The notes under the pieces are model-generated. The model saw only the letters and a list, made by a program, of their open reading frames with translations. It was not told the DNA's origin and searched no databases. Made by a program: the position numbers and the translations under genes. From positions 1 to 37,095 of the forward strand of contig VSOC01000027.1 in the NCBI GenBank assembly GCA_009774615.1: a stretch of DNA of 37,095 bases. Reading direction: 5' to 3'. Every line of letters starts with the position of its first letter. The stretch's first letter is position 1. The stretch is from Lachnospiraceae bacterium. Its GTDB lineage: Bacteria > Bacillota > Clostridia > Lachnospirales > Lachnospiraceae. This document shows, in pieces, positions 24,801 to 32,372 of this stretch.

Positions 24801-25404
24801 TGTCAATGTCAATGCCATCGAAGACTATAAGGAAGTGGCCGAGCGCTATGCCTTTTTAAAAACCCAGTACGACGATTTAACCCAGGCGGAGGCGGCGCTT
24901 CTGACCATTATCGAAGAACTGGATCAGGGGATGCGCAGGCAGTTTTCCGAGCAGTTTGCGCGGATCTGCGTGGAATTTAACAAGGTTTTCCAGGAGCTGT
25001 TCGGCGGCGGGCGGGGAACATTGGAACTGATGGAAGAAGAGGATATTCTCGAGGCGGGAATTCAGATTATCTCCCAGCCTCCGGGGAAAAAGCTGCAGAA
25101 TATGATGCAGCTTTCCGGCGGGGAAAAGGCATTAACCGCCATTGCCCTGCTCTTTGCCATCCAGAACTTAAAGCCGTCCCCGTTCTGTCTTTTAGATGAG
25201 ATTGAGGCGGCGCTTGACGATTCCAATGTGGATCGGTTTGCCGGCTATCTGCACAAGCTGACCAAAAGCACGCAGTTCATCGTCATCACCCACCGAAGGG
25301 GAACGATGGTGGCTTCCGACAGGCTGTACGGAATTACCATGCAGGAAAAAGGAGTTTCCACGCTGGTTTCCGTCAGCTTAATCGAGGCGGACTTAGATAA
25401 ATAA
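21844..25404 (+). CDS. smc: chromosome segregation protein SMC
   Basis: 1186 residues, the condensin ATPase that compacts and segregates chromosomes with ScpA and ScpB. Seen: Walker A GPNGSGKSN (31-39), two long coiled-coil arms very rich in Glu, Lys and Gln (about 165-500 and 680-1000), a hinge (about 515-665, GIHGVVADLL to GGSMTGGAF), the ABC signature LSGGEKALTAIA (about 1090) and Walker B FCLLDEIEAALDD (about 1113). Full length. The ribosome site is weak (AGAGG, 3 nt), so translation is probably coupled to rnc, which ends 6 nt upstream. Confidence 0.97.
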   Translation: MYLKSIEIQGFKSFANKILFEFHNGITGIVGPNGSGKSNVADAVRWVLGEQRIKQLRGGSMQDVIFSGTELRKPQGFAYVAITLDNSDHQLAIDYDQVTVSRRLYRSGESEYRINGSTCRLKDVNELFYDTGIGKEGYSIIGQGQIDKILSGKPEERRELFDEAAGIVKFKRRKNLAQKKLEDEKQNLLRVTDILSELEKQVGPLERQAQAAREYLRLKEELKICDANAFLLESGKLKEQLQELEEKESIVSADLSEARERAETIKKEYDLLEQELLALEEALTAGRNLLNQETVDKGSLEGQINVLHEQINTEKMNGEHLKNRVEAIEKELHERQEELEAYGKEKDEIAQKAGEVFEKQKDAEIALMDADTALGEMEAWLDRAKNALMEALNAKAGVSARQQRYEAMLEQVNVRRSEVSQKLLKIKSDESVQEEQKKEEENRAEKLKEELDRINGRKNTLEKEHQALEQEVKRLSRALEEKHQEYQAAYTRLDSLQNLAERYEGYGNSIRRVMEVKSRLPGIHGVVADLLTTEKRYETAVETALGGSIQNIVTDSEQTAKELIAYLKKNKYGRATFLPLTSISSRGGFTQEDALKEPGVIGLASQLIHTKDEYRGLVQYLLGRVVVAENIDHAIALARKYRYSLRIVTLEGELLSAGGSMTGGAFKNTSNLLGRKRELEELKAFCDKTQRAEEKLQQEMSGAKEKFSQTEKELEALKESSQDLFLKQNMVEMSIRQMEGKIAEIAESSADFVREHSQLDEQVKEIKRSQAALEEECAEREAEGAALQNQIEEQQKLLEERRKDREQQGRDLSAIQLETAGYQQNLSFIQENIRRVHEEMRKRREEREELSKGQGGSVQAIEKKQEEILCLRREIDRMQEKISGQQEELAKETAKKEETGQKQKALFARQEEVSERISALDKEVFRLQNQKEKLDERLENQVNYMWNEYELTYSTAERFLNPEMTSAAELKKQIEHLKAEIRGLGHVNVNAIEDYKEVAERYAFLKTQYDDLTQAEAALLTIIEELDQGMRRQFSEQFARICVEFNKVFQELFGGGRGTLELMEEEDILEAGIQIISQPPGKKLQNMMQLSGGEKALTAIALLFAIQNLKPSPFCLLDEIEAALDDSNVDRFAGYLHKLTKSTQFIVITHRRGTMVASDRLYGITMQEKGVSTLVSVSLIEADLDK

Positions 25405-25487
25405 AGACTTTAAAGCGCAGAAACGGGGTTAAGCCATTAGGGTTTATCCGGAAAAAAACTGCGCAAATCAGGATCATGGAGGAAGGA

Positions 25488-26423
25488 ATGAGCGAAGGAA
25501 AGAAAGGATTTTTTGGCAGGCTGGTCGAAGGACTGACAAAGACCAGGGACAATATTGTTTCGGGGATTGACTCGATTTTCAGCGGGTTTTCGGCGATCGA
25601 CGATGATTTTTACGAGGAGATTGAAGAAACCCTGATTATGGGAGATCTGGGCATCCAGACCACCATGGCGATTGTCGAGGATCTCCGCAAAAAGGTGAAG
25701 GAGCAGCATATCAAGAATCCTTCCGAGTGCAAGGAGGTTTTAATCGAAAGCATTAAAAAGCAGATGGATCTGGGCGAGAATGCTTACGAGTTTGAACACC
25801 GCCGATCGGTAGTTCTGGTGATTGGCGTCAACGGGGTGGGAAAGACGACCTCCGTGGGAAAACTGGCAGGTCAGCTAAAGGATCAGGGGAAGAAGGTCGT
25901 CCTGGCCGCGGCGGATACCTTCCGCGCAGCCGCGATCGAGCAGCTTACCGAGTGGGCGACCCGGGCAAAGGTGGAAATCATTGCCCAGCAGGAAGGCTCC
26001 GACCCGGCCGCTGTAGTGTACGACGCGGTGGCGGCGGCAAAGTCCAGACAGGCAGATGTTTTAATCTGCGATACGGCGGGAAGGCTGCACAATAAAAAGA
26101 ATCTTATGGAAGAGTTAAAGAAGATTAACCGGATTATCGACAAGGAATATCCTGATGCCTACCGGGAAACGCTGGTGGTGCTGGACGGAACCACCGGTCA
26201 GAACGCCATGGCCCAGGCCAGACAGTTTATGGAAGTGGCGCAGATTACCGGAATTATTCTCACCAAGCTTGACGGAACCGCCAAAGGCGGAATTGCCGTG
26301 GCGATTCAGGCCGAACTGGGGATTCCTGTAAAATATGTCGGGATTGGGGAAAAGATCGACGATCTGCAGAAATTTAACGCCGACGATTTTGTTAATGCAT
26401 TATTTCAGACCGAAGGAAAGTGA
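25488..26423 (+). CDS. ftsY: signal recognition particle receptor FtsY
   Basis: 311 residues, the SRP receptor GTPase that docks ribosome-nascent chain complexes at the membrane. Seen: an N domain (1-100), G1 GVNGVGKTTSVGK (about 113), DTFRAAAIEQL (about 143), DTAGRLHNK (about 195) and TKLDGTAKGG (about 259). The acidic A domain is almost absent, as in most Gram-positives. The start at 25488 (MSEGKKGFFGRL) has GGAGG 5 nt upstream; ATG 25476 overlaps that site and is less likely. The 83-nt gap after smc holds an inverted repeat GCGCAG/CTGCGC with a long loop, of unclear meaning. Confidence 0.95.
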   Translation: MSEGKKGFFGRLVEGLTKTRDNIVSGIDSIFSGFSAIDDDFYEEIEETLIMGDLGIQTTMAIVEDLRKKVKEQHIKNPSECKEVLIESIKKQMDLGENAYEFEHRRSVVLVIGVNGVGKTTSVGKLAGQLKDQGKKVVLAAADTFRAAAIEQLTEWATRAKVEIIAQQEGSDPAAVVYDAVAAAKSRQADVLICDTAGRLHNKKNLMEELKKINRIIDKEYPDAYRETLVVLDGTTGQNAMAQARQFMEVAQITGIILTKLDGTAKGGIAVAIQAELGIPVKYVGIGEKIDDLQKFNADDFVNALFQTEGK

Positions 26424-26433
26424 GGAAAGAACC

Positions 26434-27654
26434 ATGGAGGAAATGACCTTAGAATTATTTGAAGAGGCAGCGGAGGCGGTTGCCCGTGTGACTTCGGAAA
26501 CCAAGCTGGTGTACAGCGAATATTATTCGTCACTGACGGGAAACAAGGTGTATTTTAAGCCGGAAAATATGCAGTATACCGGGGCTTATAAAGTAAGAGG
26601 GGCGTATTATAAGATCAGCACCATGTCCAAAGAAGAAGAGGAGAAGGGGTTAATTACGGCTTCTGCGGGAAACCATGCCCAGGGCGTGGCCTACGCGGCA
26701 AAGCTTGCCGGGGTAAAGGCAACCGTAGTGATGCCCACGACCACACCGCTGATTAAGGTGAACCGCACAAGAAATTACGGGGCGGACGTGGTGCTCCGCG
26801 GGGATGTATTCGATGAATCCTGTGCCTTTGCCGTGCAGATGGCCCAGGAACAGGGGCTGACCTTTGTCCATCCCTTTGACGATCTGGAGGTGGCGACCGG
26901 ACAGGGAACGATTGCCATGGAGATTATCAAGGAACTGCCCACGGTGGATTATATCCTGGTTCCGGTAGGCGGAGGCGGGCTGTTAGCCGGGATCTCCTGC
27001 CTGGCAAAGCTTTTAAATCCCAAGATTAAGGTGATTGGCGTAGAACCGGCAGGGGCGGCCTGTATGCAGGCTTCGCTGAAAGCCGAAGAAGTAGTTACCC
27101 TTCCCGAAGTCAGCACGATTGCCGACGGCACGGCGGTAAAGCGGCCGGGAGAAAAACTCTTTCCCTATATTCGGGAAAATGTAGACGATATTATTACCGT
27201 TGAAGACTCCGAACTGATTGTTGCTTTTTTGGATATGGTGGAAAACCACAAGATGATCGTGGAAAACTCGGGACTTCTGACGGTAGCCGCCTTAAAGCAC
27301 CTGGACGTAAAGAAAAAGAAGATTGTTTCCGTGTTAAGCGGCGGAAATATGGACGTCATTACGATGGCTTCCGTTATTCAGCACGGATTAATCCAGCGGG
27401 ATCGAATCTTTACCGTATCCGTACTTCTGCCGGATAAGCCCGGCGAACTGGCTGCCGTATCGGCGCTTCTTGCCCGGGAGCAGGCCAATGTCATTAAGCT
27501 GGAGCACAACCAGTTCATCTCCATCAACCGAAATGCAGCCGTGGAACTGCGGATTACCGTGGAAGCTTTCGGAACCGAACATAAAAACAGCATAGTTGCG
27601 GCATTAAGCGATGCAGGGTATCGCCCGAAGCTGGTGAAGTCGAAGGGGATGTAG
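26434..27654 (+). CDS. ilvA: threonine ammonia-lyase with ACT domain
   Basis: 406 residues, PLP-dependent deamination of threonine to 2-oxobutanoate, feeding isoleucine synthesis or threonine breakdown. Seen: the PLP lysine Lys53 in YTGAYKVRGAYYK, SAGNHAQGVAYAA, the phosphate-binding glycine loop VGGGGLLAGI (about 178), and a C-terminal ACT domain (about 328-406, FTVSVLLPDKPGELAAV) that likely senses an amino acid. The single short ACT domain is the form between TdcB and the long IlvA. The start at 26434 has GAGG 8 nt upstream, just after the ftsY stop; a frame from 26335 overlaps ftsY and is rejected. No T-box is upstream. Confidence 0.93.
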   Translation: MEEMTLELFEEAAEAVARVTSETKLVYSEYYSSLTGNKVYFKPENMQYTGAYKVRGAYYKISTMSKEEEEKGLITASAGNHAQGVAYAAKLAGVKATVVMPTTTPLIKVNRTRNYGADVVLRGDVFDESCAFAVQMAQEQGLTFVHPFDDLEVATGQGTIAMEIIKELPTVDYILVPVGGGGLLAGISCLAKLLNPKIKVIGVEPAGAACMQASLKAEEVVTLPEVSTIADGTAVKRPGEKLFPYIRENVDDIITVEDSELIVAFLDMVENHKMIVENSGLLTVAALKHLDVKKKKIVSVLSGGNMDVITMASVIQHGLIQRDRIFTVSVLLPDKPGELAAVSALLAREQANVIKLEHNQFISINRNAAVELRITVEAFGTEHKNSIVAALSDAGYRPKLVKSKGM

Positions 27655-27659
27655 AAAAC

Positions 27660-28925
27660 ATGAAGGTTTACAAGTGGAAAAAACCTTTTGGAAAGAATGC
27701 AGAGTACTTTATCAAATGGACGCTTATCGCCTCACTGATTGGCGGCGTGGGCGGGGGGATCGGTGCCTGCTTTGCCAAGGCGGTGATCTGGGCAACGGCT
27801 TTTCGCCAGGGGCATAGCTGGACGCTCTATCTTATGCCGGCTGCCGGTGTTCTGATTGTCTGGATGTACTGTCGCTGCCATGAAGAGAATAACCGGGGAA
27901 CGAATGCGGTGCTTGAAGCCGTTTCTGCCAATCAGGAGGTATCTTTGGCAACCGGGCCGTTAATCTTTCTCTCCACGGTGCTTACGCATTTCGTGGGCGG
28001 ATCTTCCGGCCGGGAGGGCGCGGCCTTACAGCTTGGCGGAAGCCTGGGAAGCCTTTCGGGAAAACTTTTAAAGCTTGGAAAAAGGGATCGGAAGGTCGCC
28101 GTAATGTGCGGGATGAGCGCGGTGTTCGGTGCCCTGTTTGGAACACCTGTGGCGGCGGCGATGTTTGCCGTGGAGGTGGCAAGCGTCGGTGAAATCTACT
28201 ATGCCGGCCTGCTTCCCAGTGTGTTCTCCGCGTTTTTAGGGGCAAATATTTCCCATGCCCTCGGCGTACCGGCAGAGGCTTTTGCGATTTTAAATCTGCC
28301 GAAGTTTACGCCGCTCACCGCCGCCTACACGGTGTTTCTGGGGCTTTTATGCGCCCTGGTCAGCATTGGCTTTTGTATGTTTCTGCACAGTGCAGGCAAA
28401 CTATACCGAAAGTACATACCCAATCCCTATTACCGCATTCTTGCCGCCAGTGCCCTGTTCATCCTCTTAACCTTTCTTCTGGGAACCAGGGAATACCACG
28501 GCGGAAGTATGCAGCTGATTGAACATGCGATGGAGGGACATGCACGGTATGAAGATTTTCTGCTGAAAGCCCTGTTTACGGCAGTGGCTTTGGGGGCAGG
28601 CTTTCGGGGCGGCGAGATTGTGCCTACGCTCTGTGTGGGATCAACTTTTGGATGTATCGTCGGTCAGATCATGGGGATTTCCCCGTCTTTTTCAGCGGCA
28701 TGCGGGATGGCGGCACTATTTGCCGGGGTGACGAACTGCCCGATCAGTACGATGTTTATAGCCCTGGAACTGTTTGGCGGGGAGGGAATGCCCTTCTTTG
28801 CCATTGTGATTGCGGTAACTTTTGCGCTTTCGGGGTATTACGGGCTGTACAGCAGCCAGAAATTTGCCTGCTCGAAGACGGAACTTGAGTTTGCCCATAT
28901 CAATGCGGAGCAGCAGATAAAATAA
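27660..28925 (+). CDS. CLC-family anion channel/transporter
   Basis: 421 residues with about ten membrane segments from residue 21 on. The gating-glutamate motif GREGA is at 117-121 (Glu119, in HFVGGSSGREGAALQLGG), and the second half has GGEIVPTLCVGS and the GVTNCPIS loop. Canonical GSGIP near the N-terminus is not seen; RGTNAVLEA (79-87) stands there, and GGSxGREGxAxQxGGSL resembles the fluoride-exporting CLC-F branch. Fluoride export is therefore possible, chloride or another anion equally so. No fluoride riboswitch precedes it; it starts 5 nt after ilvA, with a poor ribosome site (AAGGGG), so it is probably translated by coupling. Confidence 0.82.
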   Translation: MKVYKWKKPFGKNAEYFIKWTLIASLIGGVGGGIGACFAKAVIWATAFRQGHSWTLYLMPAAGVLIVWMYCRCHEENNRGTNAVLEAVSANQEVSLATGPLIFLSTVLTHFVGGSSGREGAALQLGGSLGSLSGKLLKLGKRDRKVAVMCGMSAVFGALFGTPVAAAMFAVEVASVGEIYYAGLLPSVFSAFLGANISHALGVPAEAFAILNLPKFTPLTAAYTVFLGLLCALVSIGFCMFLHSAGKLYRKYIPNPYYRILAASALFILLTFLLGTREYHGGSMQLIEHAMEGHARYEDFLLKALFTAVALGAGFRGGEIVPTLCVGSTFGCIVGQIMGISPSFSAACGMAALFAGVTNCPISTMFIALELFGGEGMPFFAIVIAVTFALSGYYGLYSSQKFACSKTELEFAHINAEQQIK

Positions 28926-28973
28926 GTTTTAAGGGAGTAAGGATAGAATTGTTGGATAAAGGAGAGTTATGCA

Positions 28974-29615
28974 ATGAAAAAATGGAAACTTTTTGTGGTT
29001 TTAACCGGATTTACCCTGGCCTTATCCGCCTGTCAGGGAGGGACTTCGGAAAAGACTTCGGATGCGGCACCGGCCGCAGGCCAGGAAACAACCGTGCAGG
29101 GTGAGGTATCCGGGGAAGAAACGGCGGATGCCGCAGGCGAAGGTAATGAAGATAAGGCACAGGAATCGGAGGCAGGAGAAGCAACATCGGCGGCAAATGC
29201 AGAGGAAATTGCTGTTTCCAATCCGATGCAGGAGGTTTCCGGACCGGAAGCCCTTGTTGAAATCGGTGTTTCCATGGAAGTGCCGGAGAACGTGGAACTT
29301 GGACAGTGTTTTATTATCAGCCAGGTTGTTGCCGAGGTGAATTTTACCCTGGACGATGCTTCTTATACCTACCGCGGTTCGGCTGCCGCAGAAGATTTTG
29401 CCGGAATTTTTGAGGAATTTGAAGAGGAGGTTGTCAGCATCGCCGCTACGGACGAGATGGCTGTGGACGGGGAACTGACCATTAAGACGACAAAAAGCGG
29501 CGGAAAGCTGGCTGCCTGGTCTAAGAACGGGGCAAACTATACCCTGTATACGCCAGTGTCCGCAGGGGAAGAGGAACTGGTTTCCCTTTGCCGGGAACTG
29601 ATTGCAGGAAATTAA
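28974..29615 (+). CDS. lipoprotein of unknown function
   Basis: 213 residues. A type II signal peptide ends in the lipobox LSAC (Cys20), so it is lipidated and anchored on the outer face of the membrane. A low-complexity acidic stretch rich in Ala, Glu, Gly and Thr (about 22-85) acts as a spacer. The folded part (about 90-213) is VGVSMEVPENVELGQC, FTLDDASYTYRGSAAAEDFAGIF and KTTKSGGKLAAWSKNGANYTLY; it resembles small beta-rich domains but none is recognised. AAAGGAGAG precedes the ATG by about 10 nt. The 48-nt gap to the CLC gene makes co-transcription possible. Confidence 0.82.
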   Translation: MKKWKLFVVLTGFTLALSACQGGTSEKTSDAAPAAGQETTVQGEVSGEETADAAGEGNEDKAQESEAGEATSAANAEEIAVSNPMQEVSGPEALVEIGVSMEVPENVELGQCFIISQVVAEVNFTLDDASYTYRGSAAAEDFAGIFEEFEEEVVSIAATDEMAVDGELTIKTTKSGGKLAAWSKNGANYTLYTPVSAGEEELVSLCRELIAGN

Positions 29616-29697
29616 GGATGATAAAATAAACCATCATGCGCCCGCAGGCGGCAGCAGTGACATGTGAATTGTAACAGGAAGCAAGCAGGAGGAGATT

Positions 29698-31749
29698 ATG
29701 GCTCTTTATGATTATAACCGTGCAATGAAACAGGGAAGAAGGCAGTATCAGGCGGCACTGAGCAGAGGGGAACATCCCTATCTTCCTGTGCTGGATGATA
29801 TATTATCTTATACGGATATTGTGTCCGAGGTCAACTTAGGGGTGGTGGATATTCCCTTATCCCAGATTGTAGGAACCAAAACCAAAGGAAGGACGAATGC
29901 ATTTTCCAATGGATTCATGCCTTTGCTTTCGGAAAAGACGGAGTTTGCCGCAAAGTGGTCAACGCTGTTTGACTATCAGGAAGATGAAGGCATCCATGAC
30001 CCGATTATTGCCTATGAATTTATGAACCAGTACTATGTTATGGAGGGGAATAAGCGGGTCAGTGTTTTAAAGTATGTGAACGCCTTCAGCATCCAGGGAA
30101 TTGTCACAAGACTGATTCCTAAACGGAGCGATAACAAGGAAAACAAGCTTTACTATGAATTCCTTGACTTTTATCAGGTATCCTTTTTCAGCAATATATG
30201 GTTTACCCGAGAGGGAAGCTATAAGCAGATGCTGGAAATTATGGGAAAGAAGCCCGATGAGGTGTGGAGCGACGATGACCGTTCTTACTTTAAAGCCATC
30301 CACGACCGCTTTGCCCGGGTATTTTCCGAGCGCGGCGGCAATCGTATCGGACTGACGGCCTCGGATGCCTTCTTAGTCTATGCCAAGCTCTTCGGCTATG
30401 AAGCCGTAAAGGACAGAACCGAAACCCAGATCCAGAAAGACCTGGTTAAGCTGTGGGATGAACTGGTACTGCAGGGACAGGGCGGAAAGATTGCCTTAGT
30501 CGAACAGCCGGAAGAAGAAAAACCGGCAAAGGGACTGGTCGGCAGACTCCTTTCCGGCGGGGAATCCGCACCGTTAAAGATAGCCTTTATCTATGAGAAA
30601 ACGTCCGAAGCCTCAAGCTGGACCTACAGCCATGAACTGGGGAGGCTCTATATTGAACAGGCATTTCCCGGCGAAGTTATTACGACCTCTTTTGATCATG
30701 CCGACACGGAAACTCAGGTAGCAGAGGCTATCGATGAGGCGATTGCCTCCGGCTGCCAGGTAATATTTACCACAACGCCCAGGATGATTCAGCCCAGTGT
30801 CAAGGCGGCAGTTCAGTACTCGGAAGTTAAGATTTTAAACTGTAATGTCAACACCTCCTATTCTTCGGTAAGGACGTATTACGGGCGGCTGTATGAGGCA
30901 AAGTTCTTAATGGGTGCTATCGCCGCGGCGATGTCAACGACGGATCAGCTTGGCTACATTGCCGACTATCCGATCTATGGATCTTTGGCTAATGTCAACG
31001 CATTTTCCCTGGGGGCAAGGATGGTTAATCCCCGGGCACAGGTCTTTCTGAAATGGAAGGCAGTGAAGGACAAAAATGCACTGGAAGAATTAAACGAGCA
31101 GGGCGTTTACTATATTTCCGCCGATGATATGATTACGCCAAAATCCCTTACCAGGGAATTCGGCCTGCTGCACAAGGAAGAGGACGGGACGCTGACCACA
31201 TTGGCTTCTCCGCTGATGCATTGGGGCAAGTTTTATGAGAGGATTGTAAAGCTTATCCGTCAGGGAAGGTGGCAGACCCTGAATACAAAGGGAAAAGAAG
31301 CGGTAAACTACTGGTGGGGAATGTCGGCGGATGTGCTGGATGTGATCTGCTCGAAAAACCTCCCCAGGGGAACGAATCGTCTGATTAACTTTTTAAAGAA
31401 TTCCATCCGCTCCGGCAGCTTCCAGCCGTTTGACAGCGATATTTATTCGCGGGACGGCGTGCGCCGCTGTACAGAAAACCAGAAACTGACGCCGGAAGAG
31501 ATTGTGACCATGAACTGGCTGGTGGAAAATGTGGTCGGTTCTGTGCCGGATCTGGAAGAACTTACGGATGAGGCAAAGGATCTGGTTCGGCTTCAGGGGA
31601 TTAAGCTGGATGAGGGAAAGGATGACCCCATACCTGTTTGTGCTGTGGAACGTGTACAGAGTGGAGGAAAGGGTGAACCCATACCTGTTTGTGCTGTGGA
31701 ACATGCACAGCTTGGAGGAAATAATGAAGATTCTGGTACTGGCCGATGA
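29698..31749 (+). CDS. cytoplasmic ParB-like / BMP (PnrA-Med type) fusion protein
   Basis: 683 residues, with no signal peptide or membrane helix. Region 48-143 resembles a ParB/Srx fold (VVDIPLSQIVGTK, DPIIAYEFMNQYYVMEGNKRVSVLKYV). A mostly helical middle (145-270) precedes a BMP-type nucleoside-binding domain from about 293 (PLKIAFIYEKTSEASSW, GCQVIFTTTPRMIQPSVKAA, GRLYEAKFLMGAIAAAMS). BMP domains are normally secreted lipoproteins of nucleoside ABC transporters; B. subtilis Med is a non-transport relative. A cytoplasmic sensing or regulatory role is inferred. The last 43 residues are two copies of a 17-codon repeat (PIPVCAVE...) from the leader-repeat duplication, and overlap the next gene by 26 nt. 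AGGAGGAG precedes the ATG. A weak leader-repeat relative (TGTGAATTGTAAC) lies at 29663-29675. Confidence 0.75.
   Translation: MALYDYNRAMKQGRRQYQAALSRGEHPYLPVLDDILSYTDIVSEVNLGVVDIPLSQIVGTKTKGRTNAFSNGFMPLLSEKTEFAAKWSTLFDYQEDEGIHDPIIAYEFMNQYYVMEGNKRVSVLKYVNAFSIQGIVTRLIPKRSDNKENKLYYEFLDFYQVSFFSNIWFTREGSYKQMLEIMGKKPDEVWSDDDRSYFKAIHDRFARVFSERGGNRIGLTASDAFLVYAKLFGYEAVKDRTETQIQKDLVKLWDELVLQGQGGKIALVEQPEEEKPAKGLVGRLLSGGESAPLKIAFIYEKTSEASSWTYSHELGRLYIEQAFPGEVITTSFDHADTETQVAEAIDEAIASGCQVIFTTTPRMIQPSVKAAVQYSEVKILNCNVNTSYSSVRTYYGRLYEAKFLMGAIAAAMSTTDQLGYIADYPIYGSLANVNAFSLGARMVNPRAQVFLKWKAVKDKNALEELNEQGVYYISADDMITPKSLTREFGLLHKEEDGTLTTLASPLMHWGKFYERIVKLIRQGRWQTLNTKGKEAVNYWWGMSADVLDVICSKNLPRGTNRLINFLKNSIRSGSFQPFDSDIYSRDGVRRCTENQKLTPEEIVTMNWLVENVVGSVPDLEELTDEAKDLVRLQGIKLDEGKDDPIPVCAVERVQSGGKGEPIPVCAVEHAQLGGNNEDSGTGR
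31627..31728 (+). repeat. 51-bp tandem repeat spanning two overlapping genes
   Basis: Two units, 31627-31677 and 31678-31728, each starting CCCATACCTGTTTGTGCTGT and containing GGAACRTGYACAG and GGAGGAAA. The period is 17 codons, so both genes stay open: the fusion protein gains a repeated tail, and the phosphoesterase gains a second ribosome site plus start (GTG 31673 or ATG 31724). The unit is related to the 30-bp repeat at 12657 and 12721. Confidence 0.88.
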
Positions 31750-32326
31750 GGAGTCAAAACTCCTGTATGATCATTTTAAACCGGGGATGCTGGATGATAT
31801 TGAATTAATCCTGGCCTGCGGGGATCTCCACGCTTCCTATCTCTCCTTCCTGGTTACGATGTCCCATGCCACCGTGCTCTACATCCATGGGAATCATGAC
31901 CACTATGAGAAGGACGCGATGAATGGGTGTATCTGTGTGGATGACGATATCTTTGTCTATAAGGGAATCCGGATACTCGGCCTTGGCGGATCGATGCGCT
32001 ATCATCCGGAAGCTGACCATCAGTTTTCCGAAAAGGAGATGGGAAGGAGAATCCGGCGTCTGTGGTGGAAGATTTTTCGCCACAGAGGCTTTGATATCCT
32101 GATGACCCATGCCCCTGCCTATCATCTTAACGATATGGAAGATCTGCCGCACAGGGGCTTTGCCGCCTTTCTGCGGCTGATGGAAAAATATAAGCCCCGC
32201 TTCTTTATCCACGGCCACATCCATGCAACCTATGGAAGCTGCTTTAAGCGGCTGGATCACTATGAAGAAACTACAGTAATTAATGCCTATGAGAAATATA
32301 TTATTGAGTACCCGGACGAAAACTAA
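31724..32326 (+). CDS. calcineurin-like metallophosphoesterase
   Basis: 200 residues. Seen: CGD (32-34), GNHDH (56-60), THAPAYH (about 127) and HGHIH (163-167), the metal-binding motifs of the family. The first motif, normally DxH, is ADEE (7-10): Asp8 is kept but the usual His is Glu. Full length for the small family; substrate unknown. The start at 31724 has GGAGG 5 nt upstream; GTG 31673 with its own GGAGG would add 17 residues. It overlaps the ParB-like/BMP gene by 26 nt, so the two are translationally coupled and probably act together. Confidence 0.85.
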   Translation: MKILVLADEESKLLYDHFKPGMLDDIELILACGDLHASYLSFLVTMSHATVLYIHGNHDHYEKDAMNGCICVDDDIFVYKGIRILGLGGSMRYHPEADHQFSEKEMGRRIRRLWWKIFRHRGFDILMTHAPAYHLNDMEDLPHRGFAAFLRLMEKYKPRFFIHGHIHATYGSCFKRLDHYEETTVINAYEKYIIEYPDEN

Positions 32327-32331
32327 AGTGC

Positions 32332-32357
32332 GGATGAACGGGTGAAATAATAACTGT
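32332..32357 (+). repeat. diverged leader repeat before the GH13 gene
   Basis: TGAACGGGTGAA followed by ATAATAAC and TGT matches the minus-strand tandem at 1260-1305 (TGAACGTGTGAA, GAATAAC, then TGT after two more bases). It ends 3 nt before the ribosome site GGAGG. Confidence 0.45.
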
Positions 32358-32372
32358 ACGGAGGTAGAAAAA

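Noticed and set aside
26335..26433. N-terminal extension of the threonine ammonia-lyase
   Set aside because: It overlaps the conserved end of ftsY, and a ribosome site serves 26434.
27600..27659. Fluoride riboswitch ahead of the CLC gene
   Set aside because: The CLC gene starts 5 nt after ilvA and no riboswitch core is present.
31529..31672. Long N-terminal extension of the phosphoesterase
   Set aside because: It lies inside the conserved end of the ParB-like/BMP gene; only the part from GTG 31673 has a ribosome site.
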